This document shows, in pieces, positions 11,950-24,392 of a stretch of DNA of 64,000 nucleotides. The notes under the pieces were generated by a model. That model had not been told where the DNA came from. It saw nothing but the letters and a program-made list of their open reading frames with translations, and did not search any database. Source of the stretch: Apium graveolens (lineage: Eukaryota > Streptophyta > Magnoliopsida > Apiales > Apiaceae); the NCBI RefSeq assembly GCF_009905375.1, contig NC_133648.1, positions 305,242,565 through 305,306,564 on the forward strand, in the 5' to 3' direction. The translations under genes were made by a program, and so were the position numbers. Each line of letters begins with the position of its first letter. Position 1 is the first letter of the stretch.

Positions 11950-13124
11950 TCAGCTGCAACTACATCCAAATTCTAAATGCTCGACCTCTTGGTCCTGTTA
12001 AAAGTTCTACCTCTAGTTGTGTTGGATGTTGGCCTTTGGGATGTAGTATCTTGAGTAATCGTTCTACAACTCCTGGAAATATGCCCAACCTTTCCATAAT
12101 TGTAACACGTAACTCCTGGATTTTCTGGGTTGCATTTTGAACATAATGACCCTTATGACCACACTTGAAACATTGAACATTCTTTTTGCACGAACCACTG
12201 TGTATCCTGTCACAGGACTTGCAATCCACTGTTGACTTGACTGACTGAGATGGAGTAGAACCAACTGAGATAGTATCGGACCTAGTCTGGGAGAAACTCT
12301 GTCTCCTGAATATTTTACTCCTATTTCGGCCAAACTGATTCTAAAATTCTTGACTGGATTCTCCTTAGTCTTCCTTGTCCATAACACTTTCAGACTTCCT
12401 TTTCTTATCACTTTCTTCCTTAACAGCCAACTTCTGGTCACTTTCCATTACTAGGGCGGCCTGAACCATAGAGGAGTATGTTTTGAGTTGCAATCCCATA
12501 ACTCCTCTGCGAATTTCAGGCTTCAACCCTTGTTAAAACCTCCTTTACATCTGAATCTCCGTACTTACATACTCAGGAACTAATCGGTCCAATTATATAA
12601 AATTGGCCTCATACTCCAACACACTTCTATCGCCTTGTTTCAATTCTAGGAACTCAATCTCCGTTTGATTCTGTACACAATCAGGGAAATACTTTTTCCA
12701 AAAATAATTTGGTAAATCTAGCCCATGGAACAGGGCCTTCTCCTTCTAACGCTTTGGTTGACTCCCACCAGTAATTCACTTCATTTTTCAAGAAATAACT
12801 TGCATAATCAGTCCTAAAATTATCGCTTACTTGGACAAGGTTGTAAGCTTTCTACGTCTCTTTTAACCATGCTCCAGCAGTCACTAGATTAGGTTCCCCT
12901 TTAAACTCAGGGGGTTTAACACTCTGGAAAGATTTGAAATTAACACTTTGATTCACTCCTTGTTGTTGTTGCTGCAATAGTAGTTGTTGCTACTGAACTT
13001 GTTGGATTAACTGCTACTGTTATTGTTGATGCTGGTACAACAAATCCAGAATTTCATATATAATTGGACCCACAACAATATTAATATTATTTTCTTTAGA
13101 CTGGGTAGCTTTCTTGGATGGCAT
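11950..13124 (-). pseudogene. Gypsy gag remnant (element E)
   Basis: Minus-strand gag starting at ATG 13124 with MPSKKATQ, comparable to MPPKKKN at the gag start of G1. A glutamine-rich stretch near 12960-13040 follows, in which several CAG/CAA codons read TAG/TAA. The retrotransposon gag core comes next: SVKPPEFKGEPNLV near 12900, then ASYFLKNEVNYWWES and a downstream FLELKQGDRSVLEYE. A zinc knuckle near 12130-12180 reads VQCFKCGHKGHYVQN and loses its last cysteine through a frame slip. Many stops and indels make it a dead copy. Confidence 0.7.
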
Positions 13125-13888
13125 TTTCCTGTATCAGGAAAATGCGGCCCAATCAAAATACCCATGTCCTTAATATCGGGGTCCATTTAAAATGGAGATC
13201 TAGATTAACAACACTAGCAACAATAACAATGATGACAGTAGCAGAATCAACAAAAGTACAAGAAAACTGAATTATAAAGAAACTAATCACCGTAGTATGG
13301 CTCCTCGGTATAACAGCAACTGACTAACTTTCCCTCACTACTCAATTACCACATCATCATTAATCTGCTATACTACAAAACTTGGCTGGCTATATCAACC
13401 ACCAGTCACATAGAACAAACTGTAAATCAGGTCAACTTAAGGAACGTTGGACTCTTCTAGGCACCATAGTCCAAATTTTAACCAACCATTCCTCTGAAGA
13501 TGATTTCTTATCACCTGCAAGTGGTTCACCAATCACTAAATTACTTTTATGAGGCTGCAACTTTCATCATTGGATCCTGCATCCTCCCTGCTATCTCCAT
13601 TCCTGGAGTAGCAACCGATTATAAACTTCTATTTCTCCTGACAGTCAATTTTCGTTTACTTACAATACTAGGAATGTCCAACTACAGAGGTTACTGACAA
13701 ATTCGTTGCCATGAAACATCGAATGGAATTTCAAAATTAGAGAATCAAAGATACAAGGAGGGAAGGTGAAGAAGATATAGATATGACTGAGAGCAACCAT
13801 ACAAGTACATAAGATGGCCAGCCTTAGTACCGCATAGCTCACAACACATAATTCGGTGGCGTCCCACCGGACTCTTTGTCACACAGAC
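13125..13888 (-). other. Leader remnant of element E; no gene seen
   Basis: This lies upstream of the E gag start in its sense direction. I find no clear LTR end, primer site or conserved frame. Open frames of 60-65 codons here have no recognisable motif. The element A LTR begins at 13889, preceded by CAGAC, which would be the left target duplication of A; its partner is outside the window. Confidence 0.4.
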
Positions 13889-14495
13889 TGTTAGGTCACA
13901 CAACACTGTAGAAGGGGGTTGAATACAGTGTATAATACAATCAAATTGATTTCGAACACAAGTAACAGTAAACAGATATATTCAATATAATAAACTCTGT
14001 TACAATGGAATTGTTTTCTCTCAATGATGAACAAATATCACGAGAGCTGCTAGGTTACAATGTATGATCTTCTCGATAATGATAACATATATAGTGTAAA
14101 CCTATTTCTGTGTTTATATAGTACACAATTACAAGATAACTTCTAATTGATATGGAATATAATTATGTCTCCTAAAATATATCAATCAGATATCTTATAC
14201 AAGTCTTTAAGTCCTCTAACTCTTTCCATGCATATATTCTTTTGTATTAGTCTCGATCTTCTTTCCTGTAAATCAGCTTCCTTAACTGTTAGTCCTCCTG
14301 TACTTAAGTTCTGATATCCATCTTTTGATATTTATCTTCTGATAATTTAGGTTCTGATATCCTTAAGTTCTGACTTCCAGTAAGTACTGATTCCAGTAAG
14401 TACTGATTCCAGTAAGTACTGATATTTCCTGTTTGTTAAGATCTGAAAACTAAACATGAAACACATTAGACATGACATCTCAAATATATCTAACA
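13889..14495 (-). repeat. 3' LTR of element A
   Basis: 607 bp. The plus strand starts TGTTAGGTCACAC and ends ATATATCTAACA. It is closely similar to both LTRs of element B. The minus-strand TATA box (TATATAA) lies near 14113-14121. The 16-bp unit TTCCAGTAAGTACTGA is repeated three times in tandem at 14375-14422. The polypurine tract follows at 14496-14508 (minus strand AAGTTGGGGGAGAT, just before the LTR). Confidence 0.9.
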
Positions 14496-14508
14496 ATCTC
14501 CCCCAACT
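14496..14508 (-). other. Polypurine tract of element A
   Basis: The minus strand reads AAGTTGGGGGAGAT immediately before the 3' LTR, the expected plus-strand priming site. The same sequence is found at the equivalent place in element B (47856-47868). Confidence 0.8.
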
Positions 14509-14632
14509 TGTAAATTGTGCAAAATATACAAGTTAGTAGATTTGATGATGTCAAAAACATTTAAGTTCAAATGCAATAAGAGTTTAATAAGACTATTAAC
14601 TATAACTTACAGTCCTTGTATCTTTACCAACT
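14509..14632 (-). other. 3' untranslated spacer of element A
   Basis: Short noncoding stretch between the end of the envelope-like ORF and the polypurine tract. It matches the equivalent 47869-48060 stretch of element B. Confidence 0.5.
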
Positions 14633-16894
14633 TCATTGGATTAATCTGAATCCATAATGATTCTTAACAAAATCTCTTACCAGCATGTCTTCAGCTTTCC
14701 TCAGAAATTCAACTAACTGTGCTTTGACCTGCATCAGTTCTTCATCTTCACTATCACCAATTTGATAAATGGATGTTCTAAGAGATTGAATTGATGTTCT
14801 TTCAAGTCCATCACCAAGTCTGATAACTCTAGGTTGTGAAGAGTTTTCATTATAACATAAGCATTTTCCTTTCAGAATAACTTCCACCTTAGCAGAATTC
14901 TTCAGCATAGGAATTTCTCTTCCATCATCTTCAGTAATAATTGGTATATACTGAGAAGTCTTTGTACCAGAGATTCTAAATAGATCTCTTATAGCCTTCA
15001 AAATGTATTCTGACCATCTTCTTGTAACATCAGATTTTACTCAGAAGATAGTGAATATGTTAAAGTTCTCTGACAGACTTCTTTAGCACATCAGTATCAG
15101 CTAGTCTGTAAGTTAATCCATCATAGAGAAATAAAATCAATTTCTCCTTTAGATTTTCCTTATCATGAGCATCTATTACGATTTGAGCAAACAACACTTT
15201 GTCAATGTGCTTTTGTTTGATTTGTTCATATGGTTTGTCTGTCAACATGAAAGGATCTCTTAGAGTAACTTCTATTCCTGTTTGTATTTTCTCTTCATCA
15301 GAACCTAATCCAGCTTTATCTCTAGGTTGCTTGGATCTCAACCAAAATGTTGTGAGTTGACTCATCATAAGATTGGATTTTGGTTCAATTGGAGTAGCTT
15401 TCTTCCATAACAGCTTCTTTTTATCAGCAATTGTCATCTTTTCCAAATTAACTTGATCAGAATTTGTTGTTTCTTCTGTAGCTTGCTATTCTTTATTCTG
15501 AATAACTTGAGCAGTGTCAGGGGTTGTTTTTGATTCTTCAATTATCTTTCTTCTCTTCAGAATTTAAACAGTTTCATCTTCTATCAAATCATCATCATTC
15601 ACTGTAGTTTGATAGACTGGAATGGAAGAACTTATCTTTTTCTCAATCTTTAAAGGTTCACCAACCTTCTCTTTTCCTTTTGACTTAGGATCAATCTCAG
15701 TTTTTGATCTAGTCTTGGACTTTGAAGTCTCAGAATTTGACTTTTCCCTGATCATAATGCCTTTTTCCTTAGTCCTTGAAGGTTTCTCTGCATCAGAAGC
15801 TTTAGACTTAAGATTTGTCTTCTCAGCAGCAAATCTAGCTTCTTCCTCCTTGAGAGTTTCCAATTCCATTCCTGGATTTTATTTCAGAAATAATCTTCTA
15901 GCAATCTCCTCATCAAGTGTCTGGATTTTAGGATTTTTGTAATAAACAGTAGTCTGCTTCCCCTTTAGCTTTAGAATTTGTAAAAACTTCTGAGAGTCTT
16001 TAGCTCCTGACTGAATCGGAATATCAGAACTTGACATCAGACTTTTTTTATCAAAACTTGACTTCAGACTTTTAGCATTCACAGCATCAGAACTTGACTT
16101 GTTCTGTGTAGAAGATTTTCCTTGAACTTTTCCTTGACCTCTACTCTTATCAGAGTTTCCCTGGTCATCACTTTTATCATCCTTTTTCTTCAGTATTTCA
16201 GTAGGTGAGCATTTGGACTTAACTACCTTCTCCCCCTTTTTGGCATCATCAGGAAGTAAGAGAGAAAGAAGAAGTTCAACTGAAGATTGGATTTCTTCTA
16301 ATTGAGCTTTCTGAGAAACTTGGTTAGCCAGGACCTCATCAATTTGGGCATGTTGCTTCTCTTAAATCTTCTCAATGGCTTCAATTTTCTCAAGAGTAGG
16401 TCTGATATATCTATTCTTGTCAAGCTTAAGCTGTAGATTTAGCTTATCAGCATGTTCCTTTAGTGTATCAACCTTTTCATGAGTAGAAGAATGTAGACCT
16501 TGAAGATGTTTGGTAGATAGAAAAGTGATCTTGAGTTATTTCTTTACATCAGCATTTGTGAGCAACTCATCAGCTTTAGAAATATGCTCTGTCAAAATGT
16601 TAGAACTTGGAATGAAATTAGTGTCATTCCACTTCTTGGTCCACTCCACACCTCTGTGAGTATCCTCCCAAGGAATAGGTTCTTCCTTTTCAACAAATTT
16701 CTTCACCAATTCTTCCTTTCCTAGTATAGGAACTGGAGTCTCAGCAGAAACACTCTCTTCAGAACTTGAGGAAGACTCATTATACTCTGATAGCACAACA
16801 GTGTGTGAAGCAACTGGAGATTCAGGAACAACTTCATTTAAATTCTTAACATCAGAATTTATCTCCAGAGCTGGTGTGGTTGATGTAGATGGTA
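14633..16894 (-). pseudogene. Envelope-like ORF of element A, C-terminal part
   Basis: C-terminal two thirds of the extra ORF that follows pol in Sirevirus-like Copia elements. From 16894 downward it shows an acidic Ser-rich stretch (SEYNESSSSSEESVS), a WEDTHRGVEWTKKW segment, a coiled-coil/charged region with a polypurine-like AAAAAGGGGGAGA at about 16230, Lys/Ser-rich repeats (KSSFDKKSLMSSSD), a long acidic-basic segment around 15600-15870 and a C-terminus at 14633. Stops and frame slips split it into at least five open pieces. It has no obvious membrane span, so envelope is a positional name only. G1 inserted at 16900; the N-terminal side continues at 45520. Confidence 0.7.
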
Positions 16895-16899
16895 TCTCA
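16895..16899. repeat. Target site duplication of G1 (left copy)
   Basis: TCTCA precedes the TG of the G1 5' LTR and is repeated at 45515-45519 after the terminal CA of the 3' LTR. Confidence 0.9.
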
Positions 16900-19800
16900 T
16901 GTTACGACCGGCATTTTGTGTAATATTATTTGTGAACTCTGTATAATATTAAAGCCGATTATAAATATACTTAATGATTGTACGTTTGTGTGAATGGAAA
17001 TTTCTGCATTATAAATTGCTTTATGTAGATTATAAATTTTTCAAAGCAAGAGTTTTATTAATTGCCCTTATTTTTGATTTATAAAGAATATTCTATGCCT
17101 TGGAAAATTATTTTTTAAAAATTATTTCATTCACAAATTTCAAAAGTGATCTCATAAAATTTCTAAAAATCCAAGTTATTTTATGGCATAAATTTTATAA
17201 TTTTTGAACTTTTATTTTATTTTATAAAAGTAAATCTTGGAAAATTAGTTGTTTAGTAATTAGCAAATTATATGGAAACCCTTGCATGCAAATACTCTTC
17301 CATTCAACCAAAGGGCAAAGAAGACATTTCCAACCCCATTAACTCACATTTTGTTAGCCAAATTACATGCTTGACCTTGCATGCAAAATGGCCTAACTTT
17401 AGCTAGAGGGTTACTCTTATCATTTCCTAAATCCACTCACATTTAGTCAAATCAAAGACATAAAAACAAACCCAAAGTGATGATCACTCCATTCCACTCC
17501 ACCACTTCACCCTCCCCTTTCTCCTCATCCCTCCCTCTTGGCTCAACCCTCCCTCTCGGCCATCCCATAGCCGAGGCCCCCCATCCCCTTCCTTCCTTCA
17601 TTCTTTCACTCAAACAATCATCTTATATTCAAGTAATCTTACTCCCTACATGTTGTTCTTATATATTTCAAAAGTTTAGCATGAAAAACCTATGTTTTAA
17701 CCTTGCATGGTGGTGGTTTTGTTAAACACAAAGTGAATATCCTTGATTCTTGTGAATCTAAGGCTTTCACCATGAGTTATAATATCATAGGGGTGAGAAT
17801 GGCTAGATATGAGTGTGTTACACTTATGCAAATGTTGTTTTCACCCTAATCCATTCGGCCATGACTTGATAGGAGCTGAATGGATGGTGTTTTGTTGCCT
17901 TGTTTCATTTTTGTGTTTTTTTGTGATGATGACATGAATTTTGTTGTAAAAGCTTGATAAAACCCTTTTGCATTCTAGGTGATCATTTAGTTATAATCCA
18001 TGTTAGGCTTGCATGTTGAATTATGATGAAAATTTATTTGGAAATCATGTTGTTTTGGCTTGTAAGATTCGAAGACATGCATGCATGAAAACCACTCTTG
18101 ATTTTTGGAAGTTTTTGATCATTTGGATTCATTTTTGTTAGTAAGCCTTAATTTCAGTAGGGTTAAGATATTAATCTTGATTTGTGCTCCTTGATATGTG
18201 ATGTTAATCCGTATATTTATAAAGAAGATATAACTTGACATTTTCAAAAACTTGATTGACTTGTAATTTGTGTAATGTGTTAACTTTTATTTTGCTATGT
18301 TGCACCTTAGGTAAGGATGATCTCCACCAATCTTATATTGAGTGTAAGGGAGTTAGGTAAGTAAAACACCTAGTTAAGGTTTGGTTTGGGTTTTTGGTTG
18401 TTGTTGGTTGGGTTGTTAAGTAAGAACCTTGGTGAAAGTAGAGTATTAGTTTCTGCAGAAAAATCAGTTTAGTACCCTGGGGTTTAGAGTGAGATTTGAC
18501 CTTGTCATTATTGTGCACTATGAGGCCCAAGCCACCAGAAGCTAGCACTAGGAGTATACAATAGGTTTTAGGATAATACAATAGGTTTTAGGTGTTTGTT
18601 GGAGGTTTGTAAGATGCTTGGTTAGGTGTACGAGTGGAAACACCAAATCTGTCCAGCAGGGGACAGTTTTGTTGCAATTTAGAAATAGGTAGTTTTGACC
18701 ATATCATAGGTAGGCCCTCATTAGGCCCTGTTGGGCCCTAGTTAGAAGGAATGTCATAGGAGTTTTTCCAGCCATAGTTCATAGGATTTGAGTTAGAATA
18801 ATGTGTCACAAGTTAGTTCAAGTCAGGACCTTTTCTACCCAGAAAAACAGGGGAATCATGAACTTTAAGCTTAGGCCTAGGGAGGCCCAAACTAGGTCCT
18901 TGAGCCACATCAAGTTTGGGAGTTGCCTTATGATCAGAAGAGTCTAGTGTAGAAGTTTTGGAGGTAAACTTCAAGTGTAATAGTGTCAAATGCACCCAAA
19001 AAATCTTAGATGTCATTCTGAAATTTACCATAATAAGCACCTTCATTTACCACATAGTTTTAGAGCACTTATGAGTGAGGCCTAGGTTGACCACCATAGT
19101 TGCAAGATAGCATAAAGTCATTAGAGTGAAAGGCCCAAGCTAGGGTCAATAGGAATTGGATGGCTTAGTAAAGGCACATCGAGTTAGGAGACCAATATTT
19201 GGAGATTTTGTCTAGTTTCGACCAAGTGACTTAAGTATGTGGAGCGAGATCATCCAAGCCTAGTGTTGCAATATGGCGTGTGTGATATTATTTGGTACTT
19301 AAATAAGGTATATGATTATATGTGGCTATGTGTACTATTATGCTTATAAGGTGATTATAAATTTTGTGCATATAGGCCTAAGTGCCATCGTGTTTGATTT
19401 CGGTTTACAAATAGGTTGAGTTGGTGAGAATATATTATACTGAGGTTATTATTATTTGTGTAGGATCTCGAGACGAGGGTAAACTTGCCATAAAAGTTGA
19501 GTAAAGCTTCCAGTTGCTCCTACCTGCCAGTCGAGTCCAGCCTTTTTCAAGGCAAGTGATTCAACCTGCCTTTTTCGTTTACAGTGCAAGTGTGTGATAA
19601 CTAGTTCCTATATATGATGCGAGTATCCTAATTTACCTTGATATACATGAACCAAGTGGTCTTCAAATATATATTCGTATTATATAGAAATGCCATGAAC
19701 CCGCAAGTGTCTATTGCAAGTAATGTAACCTTATTGGAAGATTGTTATGCAAGTAGATCAAAATGTCATATTATGCTAGTATACCAAAGTAATTGTGGTG

Positions 19801-21013
19801 CCATGATAAAATAGAGAATTGTTATAACGCTTTATTGATCCTTTTGATTAACATGCTTTTGATTCCTGAGAAATCTTGATATTGCACCCTGATACTTTGA
19901 TTCAACTCCTGTAAGAACCTCGATAGAAACTTTATCTTGATACCTAAAAGCCAGTCATTCCTTAAAGTCGTTCATAATTGTTTGAAAACCCTATCATTAC
20001 CCTAAAGATTGATACCCTATTATACCTTAAAATGATGATCACTTTCTTTGTATTTTAACACCTATATCATACCTGGAACCAGTACTGCTTATCCTCTTTA
20101 TATTTTAATACCTATACCTTATCTGAAATAATTGCTTTAAGCTTAGTCTGGCATTACTCTTTCATATTATCCGATAGCCTTACTAAATCTCCTTGTCAAA
20201 GTCCTTGTAAATAGAAACCTTCCAATTACCCTGATAGAGTAAAGCCTAGTGGATCATGGCCCTAGTGGATATATTCCCAGTGTTTCAAAGTGGATCTATA
20301 ACCCTTGATAAAGATGTTTACTGTTTAAGAAATTAATTATCAATCGGCATCAGTTTTTGAAATGATTAAAAATTTGGATTTCAGTCCCAAAGGGGGACAA
20401 ATGTTTTCTTTAAATAGTGGATCTGGACTGAGACGCAAGTCCTTTCCGCACTTAAATTGTAGGCTTAAAAGTTGCCTAGGGATCCCATTAATGTTTTAGA
20501 ACCCAGCGAGGTTCGGGATTACTTCGCGGTTGATCACCGACTATAATTCGTAGCATCATAAAATGGTTTTTGATTAAGAAATGATTTTGGAAATGTTTTG
20601 ATACAAACAAATGATGCCATCACCCAAAAGTTCATCTCTTGTTATTATTAGCTCAATCTTCACATTATCATTCTTATATATCTCGATTTATGTTTTGTAT
20701 CATATTCTTTAGCACTTGTTGAGAATTTGGCTCACTACTTGCTTTCACCCTGATATTACAGCTAGCAGCTATGGTTAGATTCAAGCAGACAACACGTAAG
20801 TCTTGTAACGCCGATGCGTATGTTCGAGCTCAGGTAGAATAAGAGATAGTTTTGTGTGAGGACTCGATATTAAAAATCAGGTTGTAATAGTTAATAATGT
20901 TGGGCTGTTCCAAACCCTAAATTGTAAGATCTTGGATTTGGTTGTATTTACTTTCTTTGGTTAGCTATTGTAATAATTTGCATAATATGTATTTTCAAGT
21001 TGGGGGCGTGACA
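16900..21013 (+). repeat. 5' LTR of G1
   Basis: 4114 bp, starting TGTTACGACCGGC and ending GGGGGCGTGACA; paired with 41404-45514. No gene-sized conserved frame occurs in most of it. One 83-codon frame at 17477 is destroyed by a 1-base difference in the other LTR. The 3' end holds a likely leader exon (20771-20833). A short direct repeat of ACAATAGGTTTTAGG lies at 18556-18591. Confidence 0.92.
20771..20833 (+). CDS. G1 leader exon inside the LTR (exon 1 of spliced upstream ORF, predicted)
   Basis: Predicted first coding exon of an upstream ORF. It opens with ATGGTTAGATTCAAG and runs 21 codons without a stop to GCTCAG, followed by a good splice donor (CAG|GTAGAA at 20834). The acceptor would be TTTGTCAG at 31474, in the same phase. 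The 3' LTR holds the same 63-base exon (45272-45334), with one CAG turned to TAG and the donor preserved. The intron includes the LTR end, primer site and G2; before G2 arrived it was about 330 bp. Splicing is inferred from sequence only. Confidence 0.5.
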
Positions 21014-21018
21014 GGTTT

Positions 21019-21030
21019 TGGTATCAGAGC
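21019..21030 (+). other. Primer-binding site of G1 (initiator Met tRNA type)
   Basis: TGGTATCAGAGC lies five bases after the 5' LTR end. It is complementary to the 3' end of plant initiator Met tRNA. Confidence 0.85.
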
Positions 21031-21069
21031 TACGGTTTAGAGTCCCTGGACAGCCCAAATAGGTTATAG

Positions 21070-21074
21070 GATAT
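21070..21074. repeat. Target site duplication of G2 (left copy)
   Basis: GATAT precedes the TG of the G2 5' LTR and is repeated at 31381-31385 after the 3' LTR. Confidence 0.9.
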
Positions 21075-21645
21075 TGATAGGGATAAATAAATCATGATTG
21101 TATAAATAAATATTGCAAGGTGTGGGCTGCTAGGCCCAATAAGAAGATGTATGACATTCAGACCAAGAAGGTCAACACATTGATCAGGCCTGATGGACCA
21201 GATCAGACCTGATGGAACAAAGAAGGCCCAAAAACCCTGATTATTTATTAATTTCGTAATTAATAAATAAAGGAGGAAAACAGCTATTAAGATAAGTCCT
21301 AGTGGGGATATAAATCCTTATAGATAGGCCTCAAGGGGACCTAAAAGGATAAGGAATCAGTTTCCTACTATCTAGGACTCCAAAGTCCATTCTAATTATG
21401 AGACTTGCCCACCAAGTCTCCTATACCAAGTCCAATTCAAGGACTCTCAACATCTATATAAGGGGTCTCGCCCCACAAATCAGAACTACGTTTTTGGCTT
21501 GATTCTCTAATTCACAGAGATACGTAGGCATCTAGTAAAGGCAGAGTTGAGCTACGAAACATGAGAGCAGCCATTAAAGGCCTTGAGCTCCCGAATCTTA
21601 GTAATAAATACAGCAAATAATAACCTTAGTTTTTTATCCATAACA
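21075..21645 (+). repeat. 5' LTR of G2
   Basis: 571 bp, TGATAGGGATAAAT to ..ATCCATAACA. TATA box (TATATAAGG) at about 21455-21463. A perfect palindrome ATCAGGCCTGAT lies at 21183-21194, with a one-base variant at 21202-21213. Paired with 30811-31380. Confidence 0.93.
21455..21463 (+). promoter_or_regulatory. TATA box of G2 5' LTR
   Basis: TATATAAGG in the LTR; the 3' LTR has the same box at 31189-31197. Transcription would start roughly 30 bp downstream. Confidence 0.6.
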
Positions 21646-21647
21646 TT

Positions 21648-21663
21648 TGGCGCCGTCTGTGGG
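21648..21663 (+). other. Primer-binding site of G2 (TGGCGCC type)
   Basis: TGGCGCCGTCTGTGGG begins two bases after the 5' LTR end. TGGCGCC-type sites are usual in Tat and Athila Gypsy elements. I do not assign the tRNA. Confidence 0.75.
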
Positions 21664-21678
21664 AAGTGAACAACAACC

Positions 21679-24392
21679 ATGGCGAGAACACGAAGAACAC
21701 CTAGCGCTCTGGAGGAGGGAACACCATCAGGGACAACTCAGGTGATTTCGTCAACCGTGGAGATTCCTCCCCACTCAACTTATGCATTTACTCAAGCGGA
21801 AACCCAGATAGGGGCAACTCAATCTCAGCCACAAGGGACGACTCCCCCGACTATTCAAGGTACGAATCCTTAAGTTCAACAAGTACATATACCTGTGAAT
21901 TCTCGACCCGTCGGGTATGAATATTCAACTGTTGTTACCACTAACCCCCTTATGGGATGCCCCTTTACCCCGAGGTTGGAGGAAGTGGATATGATGGGCG
22001 AAGTGAAGCACGGGGGTAATCACCCCCTTATATACGACGTTTGGCTCCTATCCCCGAGGATCGGGAATTTTCTGGTCCTTACACTGAGAGAGATTCCGAA
22101 TCTTCGGATGATGAAGTGGCCCCAAGAAGGAGACGTCCAGGCAAGGAGCCGATGGCCGATGGAAGGCAACACCCTCGAAGCACCCAAGGGGCGAATCCCC
22201 AGGAAGTGCAGGAAATGATAAGGGCTCATGAGGCTGAGATCCAAAGGCTGAGACGTGACTTGGAAGCTCACCAGGCCACCAGACCCCAGATGCCTCCTAG
22301 GGGGAGAAATCTTCCTCCTGTCATAGACCTGGATGGTCCGGTACGAAGAAGGGTTGTCTTTCCAAGAACTGATCCAAGCAATCTCCTTCCCCTTGGAGAC
22401 CCTGATGATCCAACTCCACCCTTCACAAAAGAAATAATGAATGCCCATATCTCAAGGAAATTCAAGATGCCCACTATCAAAGCCTATGATGGCACCGGAG
22501 ACCCCGCTAACCATGTCAGGACATTCTCTAATGCACTGCTGCTGCAACCCGTGAATGACGCTATTAAGTGCCGGGCCTTCCCTCAAACCCTGTCGGGTAT
22601 GGCTCAAAGATGGTACAGTCGCTTACCCCCAAATTCTATTGGATCGTTCAGAGAATTAAGTCAGGCTTTTATTAAGCAATTCATCAGTAAAAGAGTCCAT
22701 GAGAAAAGTTCAGCATCTCTTATGAGTCTTGTGCAGGGAGCTAAGGAATCCTTAAGAGATTACCTGAATCGTTTCACATAGGAGGCTTTAAAAGTCCCGG
22801 ACCTTGATGATAAGGTAGCCATGATAGCACTGCAACAAGGAACTAGGGACGAGTTTTTTAAGATGTCCTTGGCCAAACGTCCCCTTGAAAGCATGTTGCA
22901 GCTCCAAGAGAGGGCAGGGAAGTATATCAAGGTTGAAGAAAGTATGAGGAAGACCGTAGTAAGTAATGAGCCCACTGGAGGCAAGAAGCGGAAAACTGAT
23001 TTAGAATATATTGCAAAAGACAAATATCCTAGGACCGAACAAAACCCTGATTCAACCCCCAAGAGGGGAGGACCTGGGCAAAAGTTCACTGAATACGCTA
23101 AGCTGAATGCTCCTAGAAGTCAGATTTTGATGGAGATTGAGAAAGACAGAGATATTCGCTGGCCTAAGCCCTTGAAGGCTGATCTCGCCAAGCTAGATAA
23201 GGGCAAGTATTGCAGGTTTCACAAAGATGTTGGCCATGACACCGATGAGTGTAGGCAATTGAAAGATGAAATTGAGTTTTTGATTCGAAAAGGAAGATTG
23301 AACAAGTATACTGGAGATGGAGGGGACAGAAATAATAATGGAAGGCAGAACTTTGAAGATCATAGGAGGGACCAAGACGATCAGGGGCGGAATCCCCAAC
23401 CTAGAGGGCCGGTTATAAATGCAATTTTTGGAGGACCGCGACGCCCTCGAGGGCCTATGATAAACACGATCTTTGGAGGTGCTGCTGGATTGTCCAAAAA
23501 TTCCAGAAAGGCATATACTAGGGAGGTTATGCATATTGTTGGAGAAGCCCCGAAGAGGGCCAGGACAGAAGTAACATTGTCTTTTGATGATTCCGACCTA
23601 GAGGGTGTGAAGTTTCCCCATGACGACCCGCTGGTCATAACACCGATAAAAGGAAATAGCCCGGTTAAGAGGGTCCTTGTGGATAATGGTGCTTCTGTGG
23701 ATATCTTACTCCACGACACCTTTCTAAGAATGGGGTATAACGACTCCCAGTTGACACCAACCGACATGCCGATATATGGATTTGCCGGAGTAGAATGTCT
23801 TGTGGAAGGGATAATCAAATTGCCGACCACCATAGGTACGGAACCAAGGCAAGCAACGCAGATGCTGGATTTCGTGGTGGTAAAGGCTAGTTCAACTTAT
23901 AATGCTATCATGGGGAGAACAGGGATACACGCCTTCAAGGCAGTCCCCTCTTCCTACCATTCAGTCATGAAGTTTCCCACCCGAAACGGGATTGGAGAAG
24001 AGAGAGGAGATCAAAAAATGGCTAGAAGCTGTTATGTTGCCTCTTTGAGGGCAGATGGAGTCGGGGGGCAGGTTCTTCCTATTGAAGATATGGATGTTCG
24101 AGAAAATGATGAGAATAGAGGAAGGCCAGCAGAAGAATTGGTTTCGGTTCCTTTAGACCCCGAGAATCCTGAGAGGATGACTTTCATTGGAGCCACATTA
24201 GAGGAGCCCCTTAGAGGGAAGTTAGTGAAATTTTTGCAAGAAAATAGTGATGTGTTTGCATGGTCAACAGCTGATATGCCAGGCATAGACCCGGAGTTAA
24301 TTACTCACAAGCTAAACGTGGATCCAAGCCGGAAGACAGTAAAACAAAAGAAAAGAAATTTTGCCCCGGAAAGACAAGAGGCTATAAAATAG
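21679..24392 (+). pseudogene. G2 gag and protease
   Basis: Structural and protease part of the G2 polyprotein. It starts at ATG 21679 (MARTRRTP) shortly after the primer site. An early TAA at 21871 and a frame slip before 22041 separate the N-terminus from the main frame (22041 onward). The gag core lies at about 22440-22760 (FKMPTIKAYDGTGDPANHV, AQRWYSRLPP). A TAG at 22779 stands where CAG is expected. A CX2H-type knuckle at 23207-23260 reads YCRFHKDVGHDTDEC. Protease is at about 23670-23960, with catalytic VDNGASVDIL at 23677. The frame ends at a second TAG (24390), again where CAG is expected, and then continues into RT. Confidence 0.85.

Noticed and set aside
17477..17725. 83-codon frame in the G1 5' LTR
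   Set aside because: The matching stretch of the 3' LTR lost one base (CGGCCATCCC versus CGCCATCCC) and shifts frame, with no sign of codon-level constraint.
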